Shown here piece by piece: positions 8,974 through 17,895 of a stretch of 64,000 nt of DNA; the first letter of the stretch is position 1; each line of letters opens with the position of its first letter. This DNA is from Nonomuraea endophytica (GTDB lineage: Bacteria; Actinomycetota; Actinomycetes; Streptosporangiales; Streptosporangiaceae). The notes under the pieces were generated by a model. It worked only from the letters and a program-made list of their open reading frames with translations. It was not told the DNA's origin and made no database searches. The DNA is taken from the NCBI RefSeq assembly GCF_014203235.1, contig NZ_JACHIN010000003.1, forward strand, positions 1 to 64,000, written 5' to 3'. A program made the position numbers and the translations under genes.

Positions 8974-9467
8974 GCGCGCCTGCGCTCCCGGTAGGCGCGG
9001 ACCTTCGCGATGCTCCCGCACCCCCGTGAGTCCGAACCCCCCGGGCTCATCACGCACCAGCGGCGGCTGCCGTTGCGGCTGTGGTCGTAGAAGACCCACG
9101 AGCAGTCGGGACAGGCCTTGAGCCGCGCCCACTGACCGGCCCGCACCGCCTCGGCCACCACCGCCAGCACCCGGCCCGCCGCCGTGCCGTCCTCGGGGGT
9201 CAGCACGACCGGCGGGCTCTCGGGGTCGGACGAGAGCCCGGCCCGCAGCGGGTGCCGCTCCAGCCACGACGCCAGTACGGCCGGCCGCTCGACTCCCAGA
9301 GCCGCCCGCAACGCCGCCCTGAGCTCCGCCATCTCACCGAGGTCGGCCGGATCGGCCAGCGTCTCGGGCAGCCTGTCCTCGGCCACTCGCGTGTCGTTGG
9401 GCACCCACCACGTGTTGAGGAACGTCCGCACCTGCTCCAGCGCGCCCGGCGCCACACTGTCCGTCAT
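8970..9467 (-). CDS. CGNR/ABATE-type zinc-finger regulator, variant
   Basis: A 165-residue putative transcription factor. The N-terminal ABATE-like region contains FLNTWWVPNDTRVAEDRL and the C-terminal zinc finger contains CPDCSWVFYDHSRNGSRRWC (about 118-137). In the family the last Cys sits in CGNR; here an insertion (SPGGSDSRG) precedes CGSIAK, so Asn-Arg are replaced by Ser-Ile. It is divergent from an MFS gene with a strong palindrome between them, suggesting it regulates that promoter and itself. The effector is unknown. Convergent to xdhC with a shared CTAG stop. Confidence 0.8.
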   Translation of the reverse strand: MTDSVAPGALEQVRTFLNTWWVPNDTRVAEDRLPETLADPADLGEMAELRAALRAALGVERPAVLASWLERHPLRAGLSSDPESPPVVLTPEDGTAAGRVLAVVAEAVRAGQWARLKACPDCSWVFYDHSRNGSRRWCVMSPGGSDSRGCGSIAKVRAYRERRRA

Positions 9468-9483
9468 GTAACCAGTTTACTCG

Positions 9484-9508
9484 ATAGCCGGTAACTGTTA
9501 CCGTCTAT
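9484..9508. promoter_or_regulatory. Palindromic operator between CGNR regulator and MFS gene
   Basis: CGGTAAC (9489-9495), T, GTTACCG (9497-9503) form a perfect 7-1-7 palindrome, and ATAG/CTAT extend it after one mismatch per side. A related imperfect copy, GTAACCAGTTTAC, abuts the regulator start at 9468-9480, and CCGGTAAACAG overlaps the MFS start. Such clustering fits an autoregulated divergent promoter; binding by the CGNR protein is inference. Confidence 0.65.
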
Positions 9509-9512
9509 AAGT

Positions 9513-10706
9513 ATGACCGGTAAACAGTATCTGGCCGTACTGCGTTCACCGGGGGTCGGTGTCTGGTTCGCCGTCCTGGTCTGCCAGCGGTTCCCGGTGG
9601 CCGCCGCGCCGCTCGCGCTGGTCTTCCTCGGACACGCCGTCACCGGCTCCTACGCCGTCGGCGCCCTCCTGGGCGGCGGCCACGCGCTCGCCGAGGCGGT
9701 CGCGGCGGGCCCCCTGGGCAGGCGCTTCGACCGCCGCCCCGCCCGCTCGGAGACCGCCCTGGTCCTGGGCGTGGAGGCCGCCGCCTTCGCCCTGCTGGCC
9801 CTGCTCGCCACCGCCTCTCCCCGCGCGGAGTGGTGGACGCCCGCGGGCATGCTCGCCCTGGCCGGGCTCGGCGGCGCGATCTCCGCGGGCGCGCACGGCG
9901 GCCTGCGCGCCCTCCTGGTACGGCTGGCGCCACCCGAACGCCGCGTACCAGCGCTCAGCCTCGAATCGGCGGCCAGCACGACCGTCTGGACCGTCGCCCC
10001 CGCGGTGGTGGCGCTCCTGGCGGTCGTGGACGCCCGCCTCCCGATCCTGTTGATGGCCGCCGTGGCGGCGGCGGGCGCGCTGGCCGGACGCCGCCTGCTC
10101 GACCCGCCCAGGACCGCCACCGCCCACCGCGCCCGCCTGTGGCGGATCAGCTGGCCCGCGATGGCGTACGACGGGGCGATGATGTTCGCCTTCGGCGCCG
10201 TCAGCCTGGCCCTGCCGGTCCTCCTGGCCACGCACGGCGCCGGCGCCGCCCTGTCGGGCCCGGTCCTGACCGCGTACACGCTGGCCGGCATCGGCGGCGG
10301 CCTCCTGTACGGCGCCCGCCGCTGGCCGGGCACCCCGCTGGCCCAGGCGGCGCTGCTGTCGGCCGGGATCGGCCTGGCGCTGGGCGCGGCCGCGCTGGTC
10401 CCGGTGCTCGGCCTGGTCGTGGCCCTGTTCGCGGTCGCCGGCCTCCTGCAGACGCCCGCGCTGACCGCCCGCGCGGTGTCGTTGCAGGACCGGCTGCCGG
10501 AGTCGCAGTGGGCCGTGGGCTTCTCCGGCATGTACGCGGCGGGCGGGCTCGGCTACGGCGCCGCCGGCATGACCGTGGCCTGGCTCGTGGAGCGCGTCGG
10601 CGCCCAGCCGGCCATCGGCCTGTGCGTGGCCCTGAGCACGCTGGTCGCCCTGGGCTCCTCAGCGGCCGAACGCCGCCAGCTCACCACCGACGCGGCGCTG
10701 GCCTGA
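9513..10706 (+). CDS. MFS transporter
   Basis: A 397-residue major facilitator with about 12 hydrophobic segments. The N-terminal cytoplasmic loop has GPLGRRFDRRPARSET, a motif-A-like basic loop between segments 2 and 3. Drug-efflux-like exporters of this size are common in actinomycetes; no substrate can be named. No Shine-Dalgarno sequence precedes the ATG at 9513. The divergent CGNR regulator and the palindrome at 9484-9508 indicate local control, so the transporter may export the regulator's ligand. Confidence 0.88.
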   Translation: MTGKQYLAVLRSPGVGVWFAVLVCQRFPVAAAPLALVFLGHAVTGSYAVGALLGGGHALAEAVAAGPLGRRFDRRPARSETALVLGVEAAAFALLALLATASPRAEWWTPAGMLALAGLGGAISAGAHGGLRALLVRLAPPERRVPALSLESAASTTVWTVAPAVVALLAVVDARLPILLMAAVAAAGALAGRRLLDPPRTATAHRARLWRISWPAMAYDGAMMFAFGAVSLALPVLLATHGAGAALSGPVLTAYTLAGIGGGLLYGARRWPGTPLAQAALLSAGIGLALGAAALVPVLGLVVALFAVAGLLQTPALTARAVSLQDRLPESQWAVGFSGMYAAGGLGYGAAGMTVAWLVERVGAQPAIGLCVALSTLVALGSSAAERRQLTTDAALA

Positions 10707-10711
10707 CACGT

Positions 10712-10733
10712 CACGGCGGAGCGGTCCGCCGTG
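10712..10733. terminator. Bidirectional hairpin between convergent MFS and allantoicase genes
   Basis: CACGGCGGA (10712-10720) and TCCGCCGTG (10725-10733) form a 9-bp stem with a GCGG loop, exactly in the gap between the two stop codons. No long T tract follows on either strand. Confidence 0.6.
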
Positions 10734-10735
10734 TC

Positions 10736-11683
10736 TCACGCCAGGTTGCCGTGCAGGCGGATCCTGGCCAGGCCGCCGTCCGGGTAGATGTCGGCCCGCA
10801 CGTGGGTGACGGGCCCGGCCTCCTCGACGCGGAAGCGGTGCGGGGTGTCCGGCTGCAGGCGGGTGCGGGGGAGCAGGTCGAACCAGTCGCCGTCGCCGTC
10901 CCTGCCCCGCAGCCGGATCGCGCCCGGCGCGTTGAACAGCAGGTTCGTCGTGTCGAGCTCGGCAAGCCTGATGACGCCCCGCCCGGCCAGGCGCACCTCG
11001 ATCCAGTCGTTGCCCTCGTCGCGCCGCCGCGCCGTCTCCCAGCCCTCCGCCTGGTGCCTGGCCAGGCCGGGGGCGATGGCGTTGTGCGGCGCGGAGTAGA
11101 ACTCGTTCGAGCACCCGGTCACCACCGCGCCGTTGGCCAGCGCGGCCAGGTCGAGGCTCAGCCCGTCATACAGCGACAGGTCAGGGCGTACCTCGCCGTG
11201 CACGCGCAGCCGGGCGATCCCCCCGTCCGGGTACATGTTCAGCCGCACGTGGGTGTAGCGCCCCTCGTCGCGCACCTCGAAGTGATGCTCGGCGTCACCC
11301 TTCAGGTCGACGCGCGGCAGGATCTCCACCCACGCGGCCGACGCCAGCTCCTCCGGCGACGGGGAACCGGCCACCTCGCACGCCTCCACCGAGGCGTGCG
11401 GCGGGAAGTTCCCCTTGAACCACGCCGTGTCGATCACCACGCCGCGCACCGTGCCGGGCAGCCCCAGCCTGATGATCGCCCAGTCGTGGCCGGGCGTGCG
11501 GCGGCGGCGGGTCTCCCAGCCGTCGTACACCTGTCCCTTGTTGCCGAACGTCTCCGCCTGGAAGGCCGGTCTGCCCGGCCGGACGAGCGCCTCCTTCTCG
11601 GCGAACGACTCGTCGCTGGCGGCGATGACGGCGCCGCCGTACCCACGCAGGGCGAGGTCCGGAAGTCTGGTGAAGGCGGCCAT
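10736..11683 (-). CDS. alc: Allantoicase
   Basis: Hydrolyses allantoate to ureidoglycolate and urea. The 315 residues contain two repeats of the allantoicase jelly-roll domain, each with a DGWET(R/A)RRR motif followed by a DW block (first: YDGWETRRRRTPGHDW; second: GWETARRRDEGNDW) and a later THVR(L/A)xxYPDGG(I/L)AR motif. It is the last gene of the minus-strand operon and begins immediately after the allantoinase stop. Its product ureidoglycolate has no clear dedicated enzyme in the window. Confidence 0.95.
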   Translation of the reverse strand: MAAFTRLPDLALRGYGGAVIAASDESFAEKEALVRPGRPAFQAETFGNKGQVYDGWETRRRRTPGHDWAIIRLGLPGTVRGVVIDTAWFKGNFPPHASVEACEVAGSPSPEELASAAWVEILPRVDLKGDAEHHFEVRDEGRYTHVRLNMYPDGGIARLRVHGEVRPDLSLYDGLSLDLAALANGAVVTGCSNEFYSAPHNAIAPGLARHQAEGWETARRRDEGNDWIEVRLAGRGVIRLAELDTTNLLFNAPGAIRLRGRDGDGDWFDLLPRTRLQPDTPHRFRVEEAGPVTHVRADIYPDGGLARIRLHGNLA

Positions 11684-12997
11684 TCAGTGTGCTCCCAACT
11701 GCAGAAAGGCTCCGTACGGCGGCGCCGTCGCCTCGACGCGCCGGCCGCGGAGCCAGGTGGTGCGGACCACGCCCCGCAGGGCGCGCCCGTGGTAAGGGGT
11801 GACGGGGTTCTTGTGGTGGAGTGCCCGGGCGTCGACCTGGTGACCGGCCTCGGGGTCGAAGGCGACCAGGTCGGCGTCGTACCCGGCGCGGATGGCGCCC
11901 TTGCCGGGGACGCGGGCCAGCCGGGCGGGGTTCGCCGACATCCAGCGGGTGACGTCGGCCAGGCCGTACCCGCGCGCGTAGCCCTCGGTCCAGACGGCGC
12001 TCAGCCCGAGCTGCAGCGAGGCGATGCCGCCCCACGCGGCGGCGAAGTCGGGCACCTTCAGGTCGGCGGGCGACGGCGAGTGGTCGGAGACGACGCAGGT
12101 CAGCACGCCGTCGGCGAGTCCCTGCCAGAGCAGGTCGCGGTTGGCGGCCGAGCGGATGGGCGGGCAGCACTTGAACGCGGTCGCGCCCTCGGGCACCTGC
12201 TCGGCGGCGATGGTCAGGTAGTGCGGGCAGGTCTCGGCGCTGATCGGCAGGCCCTCGGCCTGGGCGGCGCGCAGCGGCTCCAGGCAGTCGGCGCTGGAGA
12301 CGTGCAGGACGTGCGTGCGGGCGCCGGTCTCGCGGGTCAGCCTGATCACCTGCTCGACGGCGCTGCGCTCGGCCGAGCCGGGGCGCGAGTCCAGGAACTC
12401 GGGGTAGCTCGGGCCGACCGGCTCGGCCAGCAGCGCTGGGTCCTCGGCGTGCACGATCATCAGGCCGTCGAAGGCGGCGATCTCGGCCAGCGCGAGGCGT
12501 ACCTCGTCGGGCGACAGCGGCGGGAACTCCTCCACGCCCGACGGCGACAGGAAGCACTTGAAGCCGAACACGCCCAGCTCGTGCAGCGGCCGCAGCTCCT
12601 TGACGTTGCCGGGCACCGCGCCGCCCCAGAATCCGACGTCCACGAAGCACTGCCCGTCGGCGGCGGCCCGCTTGGCGGCGAGCGCGGCCGGCGTCACCGT
12701 GGGCGGCAGCGAATTGAGCGGCATGTCCACGATCGTGGTGACGCCGCCCGCCGCGGCCGCCCGCGTCGCCGAGGCGAACCCCTCCCAGTGGGTGCGGCCC
12801 GGCTCGTTGACGTGCACGTGGGTGTCGACCAGGCCGGGCAGCAGCGCCACCTCGCCGAGGTCGAGCTCGGCGGCCGCGGGCGTGCGCGCCTCGTGCGGGC
12901 GCACCGCCGCGATCTTCCCATCCCGTACGGCCACCGCCGCCGCGCGCACCCCCTCCGGGGTCACCACACGCCGCGACCGGATCACCAGGTCGTCCAT
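11684..12997 (-). CDS. allB: Allantoinase
   Basis: A 437-residue cyclic amidohydrolase that opens allantoin to allantoate. The metal site is visible: [19 protein letters not shown] (about 55-73), [11 protein letters not shown] with the carbamylated Lys, HVLHVSS, ETCPHYL and VVSDHSPS with the catalytic Asp. The ATG at 12997 is preceded by GGAGGTGAG and lies 1 nt after the glycerate kinase TGA, so longer upstream readings are rejected. It supplies allantoicase, encoded next. Confidence 0.96.
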   Translation of the reverse strand: MDDLVIRSRRVVTPEGVRAAAVAVRDGKIAAVRPHEARTPAAAELDLGEVALLPGLVDTHVHVNEPGRTHWEGFASATRAAAAGGVTTIVDMPLNSLPPTVTPAALAAKRAAADGQCFVDVGFWGGAVPGNVKELRPLHELGVFGFKCFLSPSGVEEFPPLSPDEVRLALAEIAAFDGLMIVHAEDPALLAEPVGPSYPEFLDSRPGSAERSAVEQVIRLTRETGARTHVLHVSSADCLEPLRAAQAEGLPISAETCPHYLTIAAEQVPEGATAFKCCPPIRSAANRDLLWQGLADGVLTCVVSDHSPSPADLKVPDFAAAWGGIASLQLGLSAVWTEGYARGYGLADVTRWMSANPARLARVPGKGAIRAGYDADLVAFDPEAGHQVDARALHHKNPVTPYHGRALRGVVRTTWLRGRRVEATAPPYGAFLQLGAH

Positions 12998-12998
12998 C

Positions 12999-14138
12999 TC
13001 ACCTCCAGTCGGCGGCGATGCGCGCCGCCAGCCGTTCGAGCAGCGGGCCGGCTTCGGCCATGCAGCGGTCCAGGTCGGGCTCGATGTCGCTGAGCGCGTA
13101 GGCGGCGCGGATCCCGGCGGCGTCGAGCTGCTCGTCGGTGAGCGTGCGCCGCCCGCAGACGGCCACGACGGGCACGCCCGCCTTGGCGGCGGCCCTGGCG
13201 ACGCCCACGGGGGCCTTGCCGCGCAGCGACTGCTCGTCGAGCGAGCCCTCGCCGGTGACGACGAGGCGGGCGCCGCGCACCTGCTCGCCGAAGCCGAGCA
13301 GGTCGAGCAGGTACTCGATGCCCGGCTGGATGTCGGCCTTGAGGAAGGCGAGGGCGGCGAACCCGACCCCGCCCGCGGCCCCAGCGCCGGGCGCACCCGC
13401 GACGCCGATAGGTCTGGGGATGCCGTCATGCTCGACCGCACCGACGAGCCCATGAGTGGCCGCCGCGCGGGCCGCCAGCCGGGCCAGCCCGGCCTCCAGC
13501 ACCTGCACGTCCTCGGGCGAGGCGCCCTTCTGCGGCCCGTAGACGGCGGCGGCGCCGTGCGGGCCGAGGAGCGGGTTGTCGACATCACTGGCGACCACCA
13601 CCTCAACCCCGGAAAGGTCGACAAAAGCGGACACGTCGATCTTCGCCAGGTTCCGCAACGCCGCCCCGCCCTCGGGCAGCTCCGCCCCAGCTTCGTCCAG
13701 GAACCGGGCGCCCAGCGCCCGCGCCATCCCGGCCCCGCCGTCGGTGGAGGCGCTGCCGCCGATGCCCAGCACGATGCGCGTCGCGCCCCGCTTGACCGCG
13801 TCCGCGATCAGCTCGCCGGTGCCGTAGCTGGTGGCGCCGAGCGCGTCCGGCGCGCCGGGCAGCCTGCGCAGCCCGGACGCCTCGGCCATCTCGACCACGG
13901 CGACCGGCGCCTTCCAGGCGTACGCGGCCTGGACGGGCTCGCCCGTGGGGCCGGTGACGGTCAGCGGCACGCGCTCGAAACCGCAGGCCACGGCGGCATC
14001 GACGGTCCCGTCGCCGCCGTCGGCCACAGGCAGCTCGACCGTCGCGACACCCAGGCCGGCGCTGACCCGGGAGGCCACTTCGGCCGCCGTGAGCGACCCC
14101 TTGAACTTGTCGGGGGCAACAAGCACGTGCTCCACCAC
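12999..14138 (-). CDS. Glycerate kinase (GarK/GlxK family)
   Basis: Phosphorylates D-glycerate, most likely to 2-phosphoglycerate in this family. The start [50 protein letters not shown] and [17 protein letters not shown] are hallmark motifs; 379 residues is usual. It completes glyoxylate use after glyoxylate carboligase and tartronate semialdehyde reductase. An 82-bp gap with a strong hairpin separates it from glyoxylate carboligase upstream, so its expression may be partly uncoupled. Confidence 0.95.
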   Translation of the reverse strand: MVEHVLVAPDKFKGSLTAAEVASRVSAGLGVATVELPVADGGDGTVDAAVACGFERVPLTVTGPTGEPVQAAYAWKAPVAVVEMAEASGLRRLPGAPDALGATSYGTGELIADAVKRGATRIVLGIGGSASTDGGAGMARALGARFLDEAGAELPEGGAALRNLAKIDVSAFVDLSGVEVVVASDVDNPLLGPHGAAAVYGPQKGASPEDVQVLEAGLARLAARAAATHGLVGAVEHDGIPRPIGVAGAPGAGAAGGVGFAALAFLKADIQPGIEYLLDLLGFGEQVRGARLVVTGEGSLDEQSLRGKAPVGVARAAAKAGVPVVAVCGRRTLTDEQLDAAGIRAAYALSDIEPDLDRCMAEAGPLLERLAARIAADWR

Positions 14139-14174
14139 TACGAACTCCTCGCGAGCTGTTACAGAATGGCCGGA

Positions 14175-14213
14175 CGCGCCTTCCTGCCCGGTGCGAGCGG
14201 GCAGGAAGGCGTG
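14175..14213 (-). terminator. Long hairpin between gcl and glycerate kinase
   Basis: CGCCTTCCTGCCCG (14177-14190) pairs perfectly with CGGGCAGGAAGGCG (14198-14211) around a 7-nt loop, and the stem can extend two positions. It sits 7 nt after the gcl stop in the direction of transcription. No T run follows, so it may only attenuate readthrough into the glycerate kinase gene or protect the upstream mRNA. Confidence 0.6.
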
Positions 14214-14220
14214 CCTATCA

Positions 14221-15939
14221 TCACACCTGCTCCGGAAGGGGTTCGAACTCCCGCACCGCGTCGATGGACGACAGGCTGTGCGGGGTGTTGGCCTCGCGCT
14301 CGATCATGATCTCGACCAGCACGGGCCGCGAGGTCCGCTCGGCCTCCTTCGCCGCCCACTCCAGCGAGGAACGGATCTGGGCCGGGTCGAAGACGCGCGT
14401 GCCCGCGCAGCCGTACGCCTCCATGATCTTGACGTTGTCCGAGCCGAACTCGTCGTAGTGGATGTTCACCTCGTAGTTCATGTCGTAGCCGATCGACGCC
14501 TGCCGGATCAGCCCCAGGTACTCGTTGTTGAGCATCACCAGCACGAACGGCACGTTGTACTGCGCCGCCACCGCCAGCTCCTCGACCAGGAACTGGAAGC
14601 CGTAGTCGCCCACGACGCCCACGACCGTGGCCTCGGGCTGTGTTGATTCGAGTGCCTTCTTGACGCCGATCGCCGCCGGGATCTCCCAGCCGAGCGGCCC
14701 CGCCTGCCCGCACACCTGGTAGCGCCGCGGCTTGCCGGCCTTCTGGTGCTGGCCGCCCCAGATCTGGTAGAGGCCGATCGCGGTGACGAAGTAGGTCTCG
14801 TCGTCGAAGTACTCGTTGATCTCCTTGTAGACGCGCGGTGCCTTGATCGGCACGTCGTCGAAGTCCTCGCGGCGGGTGAGCGTGCGCTTGAGCTCCCGCA
14901 CGCGCGCCACCCACGCTCCCGGCGTACGGCTCACGCCGCGCTCACGCGCGAGCGCGATGACCGCCCGCAGGAACAGCCGGGTGTCGGAGACGATGCCCAG
15001 GTCGGGACCGAAGACCCGGCCGATCTGGGTGGGCTCGATGTCCACGTGGATGAACGTCCGCGACCCCCGGTAGACGTCGAGGGCGCCGGTGTGCCGGTCG
15101 CCGAACCGGGCGCCGAGCGCCAGCACCAGGTCCGACTCCAGGAAGGAGGCGTTGCCGTACCGCTGGGAGGTCTGGATGCCGGTCATGCCGCAGTAGAGCG
15201 GGTGGTCCTCGTCGATGGAGCCCTTGCCCATGAGCGTGGCCTGCACCGGGATCTGCAGCAGCTCGGCCAGTTCGGCCAGTTCGGGCGAGGCGTCGGCCAG
15301 GATGACGCCGCCGCCGGACAGGATGATCGGCCGCTCGGCGGCCAGCAGCATGTCCAGGGCGCGCTCGACCCGCGGCAGGTGCGGGTGCACCGGGCTGACG
15401 GGCAGCGGGGCGTCGATGGCCGGGTCGTACTCGATCTCCTGCTTGGCCACGTCCACCGGGATGTCGATCAGGACCGGCCCCGGACGGCCCGATCGGGCGA
15501 TGCGGAAGGCCTCGCGGAAGATCCAGGGGACCTGCGCGGCCTCCTTGATCTGCACGGCCCACTTGGTGACGGGTTTGGCGATCTCCACGATGTCGACCGC
15601 CTGGAACGCCTCCTGGTGCAGCTTGGTCGAGGCGGCCTGGCCCGTGACGCAGATCATCGGGATCGAGTCGGCGATCGCGGTGTACAGCCCGGTGATCATG
15701 TTGGTGCCTGCCGGGCCGGAGGTGCCGATGGCGACGCCGACCCGGCCGTTGGTACGCGCCCAGCCGTCGGCCATGTGCGTGGCGCCCTCCTCGTGCCTGA
15801 CGATGAGGTGCTCGATGCCGCCGAGCCGTTCCATGGCCTTGTACAGGGGCAGGATCGCCGCGCCCGGACAGCCGAAGGCGACGTCGACGCCCTCCGACCG
15901 CAGGACGTGGACGACGGCCTCCATCGCTGGCATCTTCAT
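14221..15939 (-). CDS. gcl: Glyoxylate carboligase (tartronate-semialdehyde synthase), variant
   Basis: A 572-residue ThDP enzyme joining two glyoxylates to tartronate semialdehyde and CO2. The family signature FQAVDIVEIAKPVTKWAV follows GTSGPAGTNMITGLY, and the ThDP/Mg motif GDYGFQFLVEELAVAAQYNVPF with NNEYLG is near 460-490. E. coli Gcl is noted for Val51 in RHVEG in place of the usual catalytic Glu; here the aligned stretch is RHEEG, with Glu50. ATG at 15939 overlaps the reductase TGA (ATGA); a second ATG two codons later is possible. Neighbours (reductase, isomerase, kinase) confirm the glyoxylate pathway. Confidence 0.9.
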   Translation of the reverse strand: MKMPAMEAVVHVLRSEGVDVAFGCPGAAILPLYKAMERLGGIEHLIVRHEEGATHMADGWARTNGRVGVAIGTSGPAGTNMITGLYTAIADSIPMICVTGQAASTKLHQEAFQAVDIVEIAKPVTKWAVQIKEAAQVPWIFREAFRIARSGRPGPVLIDIPVDVAKQEIEYDPAIDAPLPVSPVHPHLPRVERALDMLLAAERPIILSGGGVILADASPELAELAELLQIPVQATLMGKGSIDEDHPLYCGMTGIQTSQRYGNASFLESDLVLALGARFGDRHTGALDVYRGSRTFIHVDIEPTQIGRVFGPDLGIVSDTRLFLRAVIALARERGVSRTPGAWVARVRELKRTLTRREDFDDVPIKAPRVYKEINEYFDDETYFVTAIGLYQIWGGQHQKAGKPRRYQVCGQAGPLGWEIPAAIGVKKALESTQPEATVVGVVGDYGFQFLVEELAVAAQYNVPFVLVMLNNEYLGLIRQASIGYDMNYEVNIHYDEFGSDNVKIMEAYGCAGTRVFDPAQIRSSLEWAAKEAERTSRPVLVEIMIEREANTPHSLSSIDAVREFEPLPEQV

Positions 15940-16766
15940 CGGCTGAGCCCTTCGACGACCTTGAGCAGGGCTGAGTGGTCGAGGCCGCCGTGCCCCTGTG
16001 CCCGCGCGGCGGCGATGAGCTGCGCGGTCAGCGCGCCCATCGGGATGGCCACCTCGGCGCCGCGGGCGGCGTCGAGGATGATGCCCATGTCCTTGTGGTG
16101 CAGGTCGATGCGGAAACCCGGACGGAAGTCGCGGGCCAGCATCGAGGCGCGCTTGAGCTCCAGGATGCGGCTGCCGGCCAGGCCGCCGGCGAGCACGTCC
16201 AGGCCCGCCGTGGCGTCCACGCCCGCCGCCTCCATCAGCACGATCGCCTCGGCGACCAGCGCGAAGGTGCCGCCGACGACGAGCTGGTTGGCGGCCTTCA
16301 CGTACTGGCCTGCCCCCGGGCCGCCGACCAGCTTGTACGTCTTGCCGACGGCCTCGAAGACCGGTCTTGCGGCCTCGAAGTCGTCCGCCGAGCCGCCCAC
16401 CATGATCGACAGGACCGCGTCGACCGCGCCCTTCTCGCCGCCGGAGACCGGGGCGTCGAGGCTGCGCTTCCACTGCTGGGCGACCTTTTGCGAGGTCTGC
16501 GGGGTGATGGTGGAGAAGTCGATGTACAGGGCGTCCGGCCGGGCGTTCGCCGAAATGTCCGGGAAGACCGCCTCGACCTGCGGGTCGGCGGGCAGCATCG
16601 TGATCACCACGTCCGCCCCGCGCACCGCCTCGGCCACGCCGCCCGCGAGGGCGCCCCCGAACTCCACGGGGTTGAGGTCGTAGCCGGTCACCTCGTGTCC
16701 CGCCTTGACCAGATGCCCGGCCATGGGCCTGCCCATGATCCCGAGCCCGATGAAACCGATCTTCAC
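15936..16766 (-). CDS. glxR: 2-hydroxy-3-oxopropionate (tartronate semialdehyde) reductase
   Basis: Reduces tartronate semialdehyde to D-glycerate with NAD(P)H. The 276-residue beta-hydroxyacid dehydrogenase has the Rossmann start KIGFIGLGIMGRPMAGHL, the substrate-binding DAPVSGG, and GAGQYVKAANQLVVGG with the catalytic Lys. The GTG at 16766 overlaps the last base of the isomerase TAG, and the TGA overlaps the gcl ATG, so the three are tightly coupled. Confidence 0.94.
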   Translation of the reverse strand: MKIGFIGLGIMGRPMAGHLVKAGHEVTGYDLNPVEFGGALAGGVAEAVRGADVVITMLPADPQVEAVFPDISANARPDALYIDFSTITPQTSQKVAQQWKRSLDAPVSGGEKGAVDAVLSIMVGGSADDFEAARPVFEAVGKTYKLVGGPGAGQYVKAANQLVVGGTFALVAEAIVLMEAAGVDATAGLDVLAGGLAGSRILELKRASMLARDFRPGFRIDLHHKDMGIILDAARGAEVAIPMGALTAQLIAAARAQGHGGLDHSALLKVVEGLSR

Positions 16767-17521
16767 TAGCTGAACTCCTTGATCCAGTCGAAGTCGAGGC
16801 CGGGGTCCTTGTACTCCAGGCCCACCCAGCCGTCGTAGCCGTCCAGAAGGCGCTTGAGCGGGATCTCCCCGGTCCCCGGACGGCCCCGGCCCGGCGCGTC
16901 GGCGATCTGGACGTGGCCGACCAGCGGATGTGCGAGAGCCGCGGTCAGGTCCTCGCCCATGCGGGCCAGGTGGTACAGGTCGCACAGGAAGCGCACGTTC
17001 GGCTCCCCGACGTTCTCGATCACGTCGATCGCGCCCTTCACCGACACCAGCGGATAGGACGGCGACTCGTAGCTGTTGAGCGCCTCGACCAGCACCACCG
17101 CGCCGATCTTCGCCGCCTTGCGCGCGGCCAGCGCCAGGTTCTCCAGCGCCAGCACGTCCTGCTGCCGCTCCTGGCCGGCGACGCGGTTGCCGTACAGGGC
17201 GTTGAGCGCCGTGCACCCCAGCCGCTCCGCGATGCCGATCGCGACGTCGAGGTTGTCGCGCAGCCGCGCCCGGTCCGCGGGCCGGGAGAACAGCCCGCGC
17301 CCGCCCTCGGCGATGTCGTCGGCGAAGTTAAGCCCGACCAGCCGCACTCCCGCGTCCTCGACCGCGGCGACGAACGCGTCCACCTCGTGGTCATCAGGTA
17401 CGGCGGCCGCGAACGGCCACCAGAACTCCACCCCGTCGAACCCGGCGGCCTTGGCCGCGGCCGGCCTCTCCAGCAGCGGGAGGCCGGTGAACAGGATGGA
17501 GCAGTTGACGTCGAACCTCAC
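16766..17521 (-). CDS. hyi: Hydroxypyruvate isomerase
   Basis: Interconverts hydroxypyruvate and tartronate semialdehyde. The 251-residue xylose-isomerase-like TIM barrel starts FDVNCSILFTGLPLLERPAAA, and shows GFDGVEFWWP, LVEALNSYE, FLCDLYHLARMGED and GHVQIADAPGRGRPGTGEI, which carry the metal ligands typical of Hyi. It overlaps the gene upstream by 4 nt and glxR by 1 nt. Confidence 0.93.
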   Translation of the reverse strand: MRFDVNCSILFTGLPLLERPAAAKAAGFDGVEFWWPFAAAVPDDHEVDAFVAAVEDAGVRLVGLNFADDIAEGGRGLFSRPADRARLRDNLDVAIGIAERLGCTALNALYGNRVAGQERQQDVLALENLALAARKAAKIGAVVLVEALNSYESPSYPLVSVKGAIDVIENVGEPNVRFLCDLYHLARMGEDLTAALAHPLVGHVQIADAPGRGRPGTGEIPLKRLLDGYDGWVGLEYKDPGLDFDWIKEFS

Positions 17522-17895
17522 GCTCTCTCCTTGTAGGTCGTCCAGGAACCGAAGTCGGTGATGTCGGCCAGCTCGGCGTGCGAGGTGTTCGGCCGGCGCA
17601 GCAACATCGCCAGCGCCGACCTGCCGTCGGCCAGCTCGATCACCCCCAGCTCCAGCTCCGGCGGCTCGGCCGGCAGGACCTGGTCACGCAGCCGGTCCAG
17701 GTCCAGGTCGTACAACTCGCCGTCGATCTCGGCGCCGCCGTGCGAGACCGGGTACAGCGCGGGGCAGCGGCCGCCGACGGAGTAGAAGCGGTACTTGGCC
17801 GCCGTACGGGTCTCGGCCACGAGCGGCGCGTCGCCGAGCAGGTGGTGCAGCGGTCCGCCCCGCATGGCGCCGCCGTTCAGGAACATCAGGGTCAT
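17518..17895 (-). CDS. Gamma-glutamylcyclotransferase-like / AtzF C-terminal-domain-like protein
   Basis: A 125-residue protein heading the glyoxylate operon. It opens MTLMFLNGGAMRGGPLHHLL and has TRTAAKYRFYSVGGRCPALY and GAEIDGELYDLD, resembling the cyclotransferase-fold domain at the C terminus of allophanate hydrolases and small stand-alone relatives. The reaction is not known. It overlaps hyi by 4 nt, so it belongs to the pathway. Because the ureidoglycolate-consuming step lacks an enzyme here, it is a reasonable candidate for that step or for an intermediate rearrangement; this is inference. Confidence 0.65.
   Translation of the reverse strand: MTLMFLNGGAMRGGPLHHLLGDAPLVAETRTAAKYRFYSVGGRCPALYPVSHGGAEIDGELYDLDLDRLRDQVLPAEPPELELGVIELADGRSALAMLLRRPNTSHAELADITDFGSWTTYKERA

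Noticed and set aside
9830..13093. Very long plus-strand open frame opposite allantoicase and allantoinase
   Set aside because: It is a low-complexity antisense frame caused by high GC content; the minus strand carries conserved enzymes with correct motifs and ribosome-binding sites.
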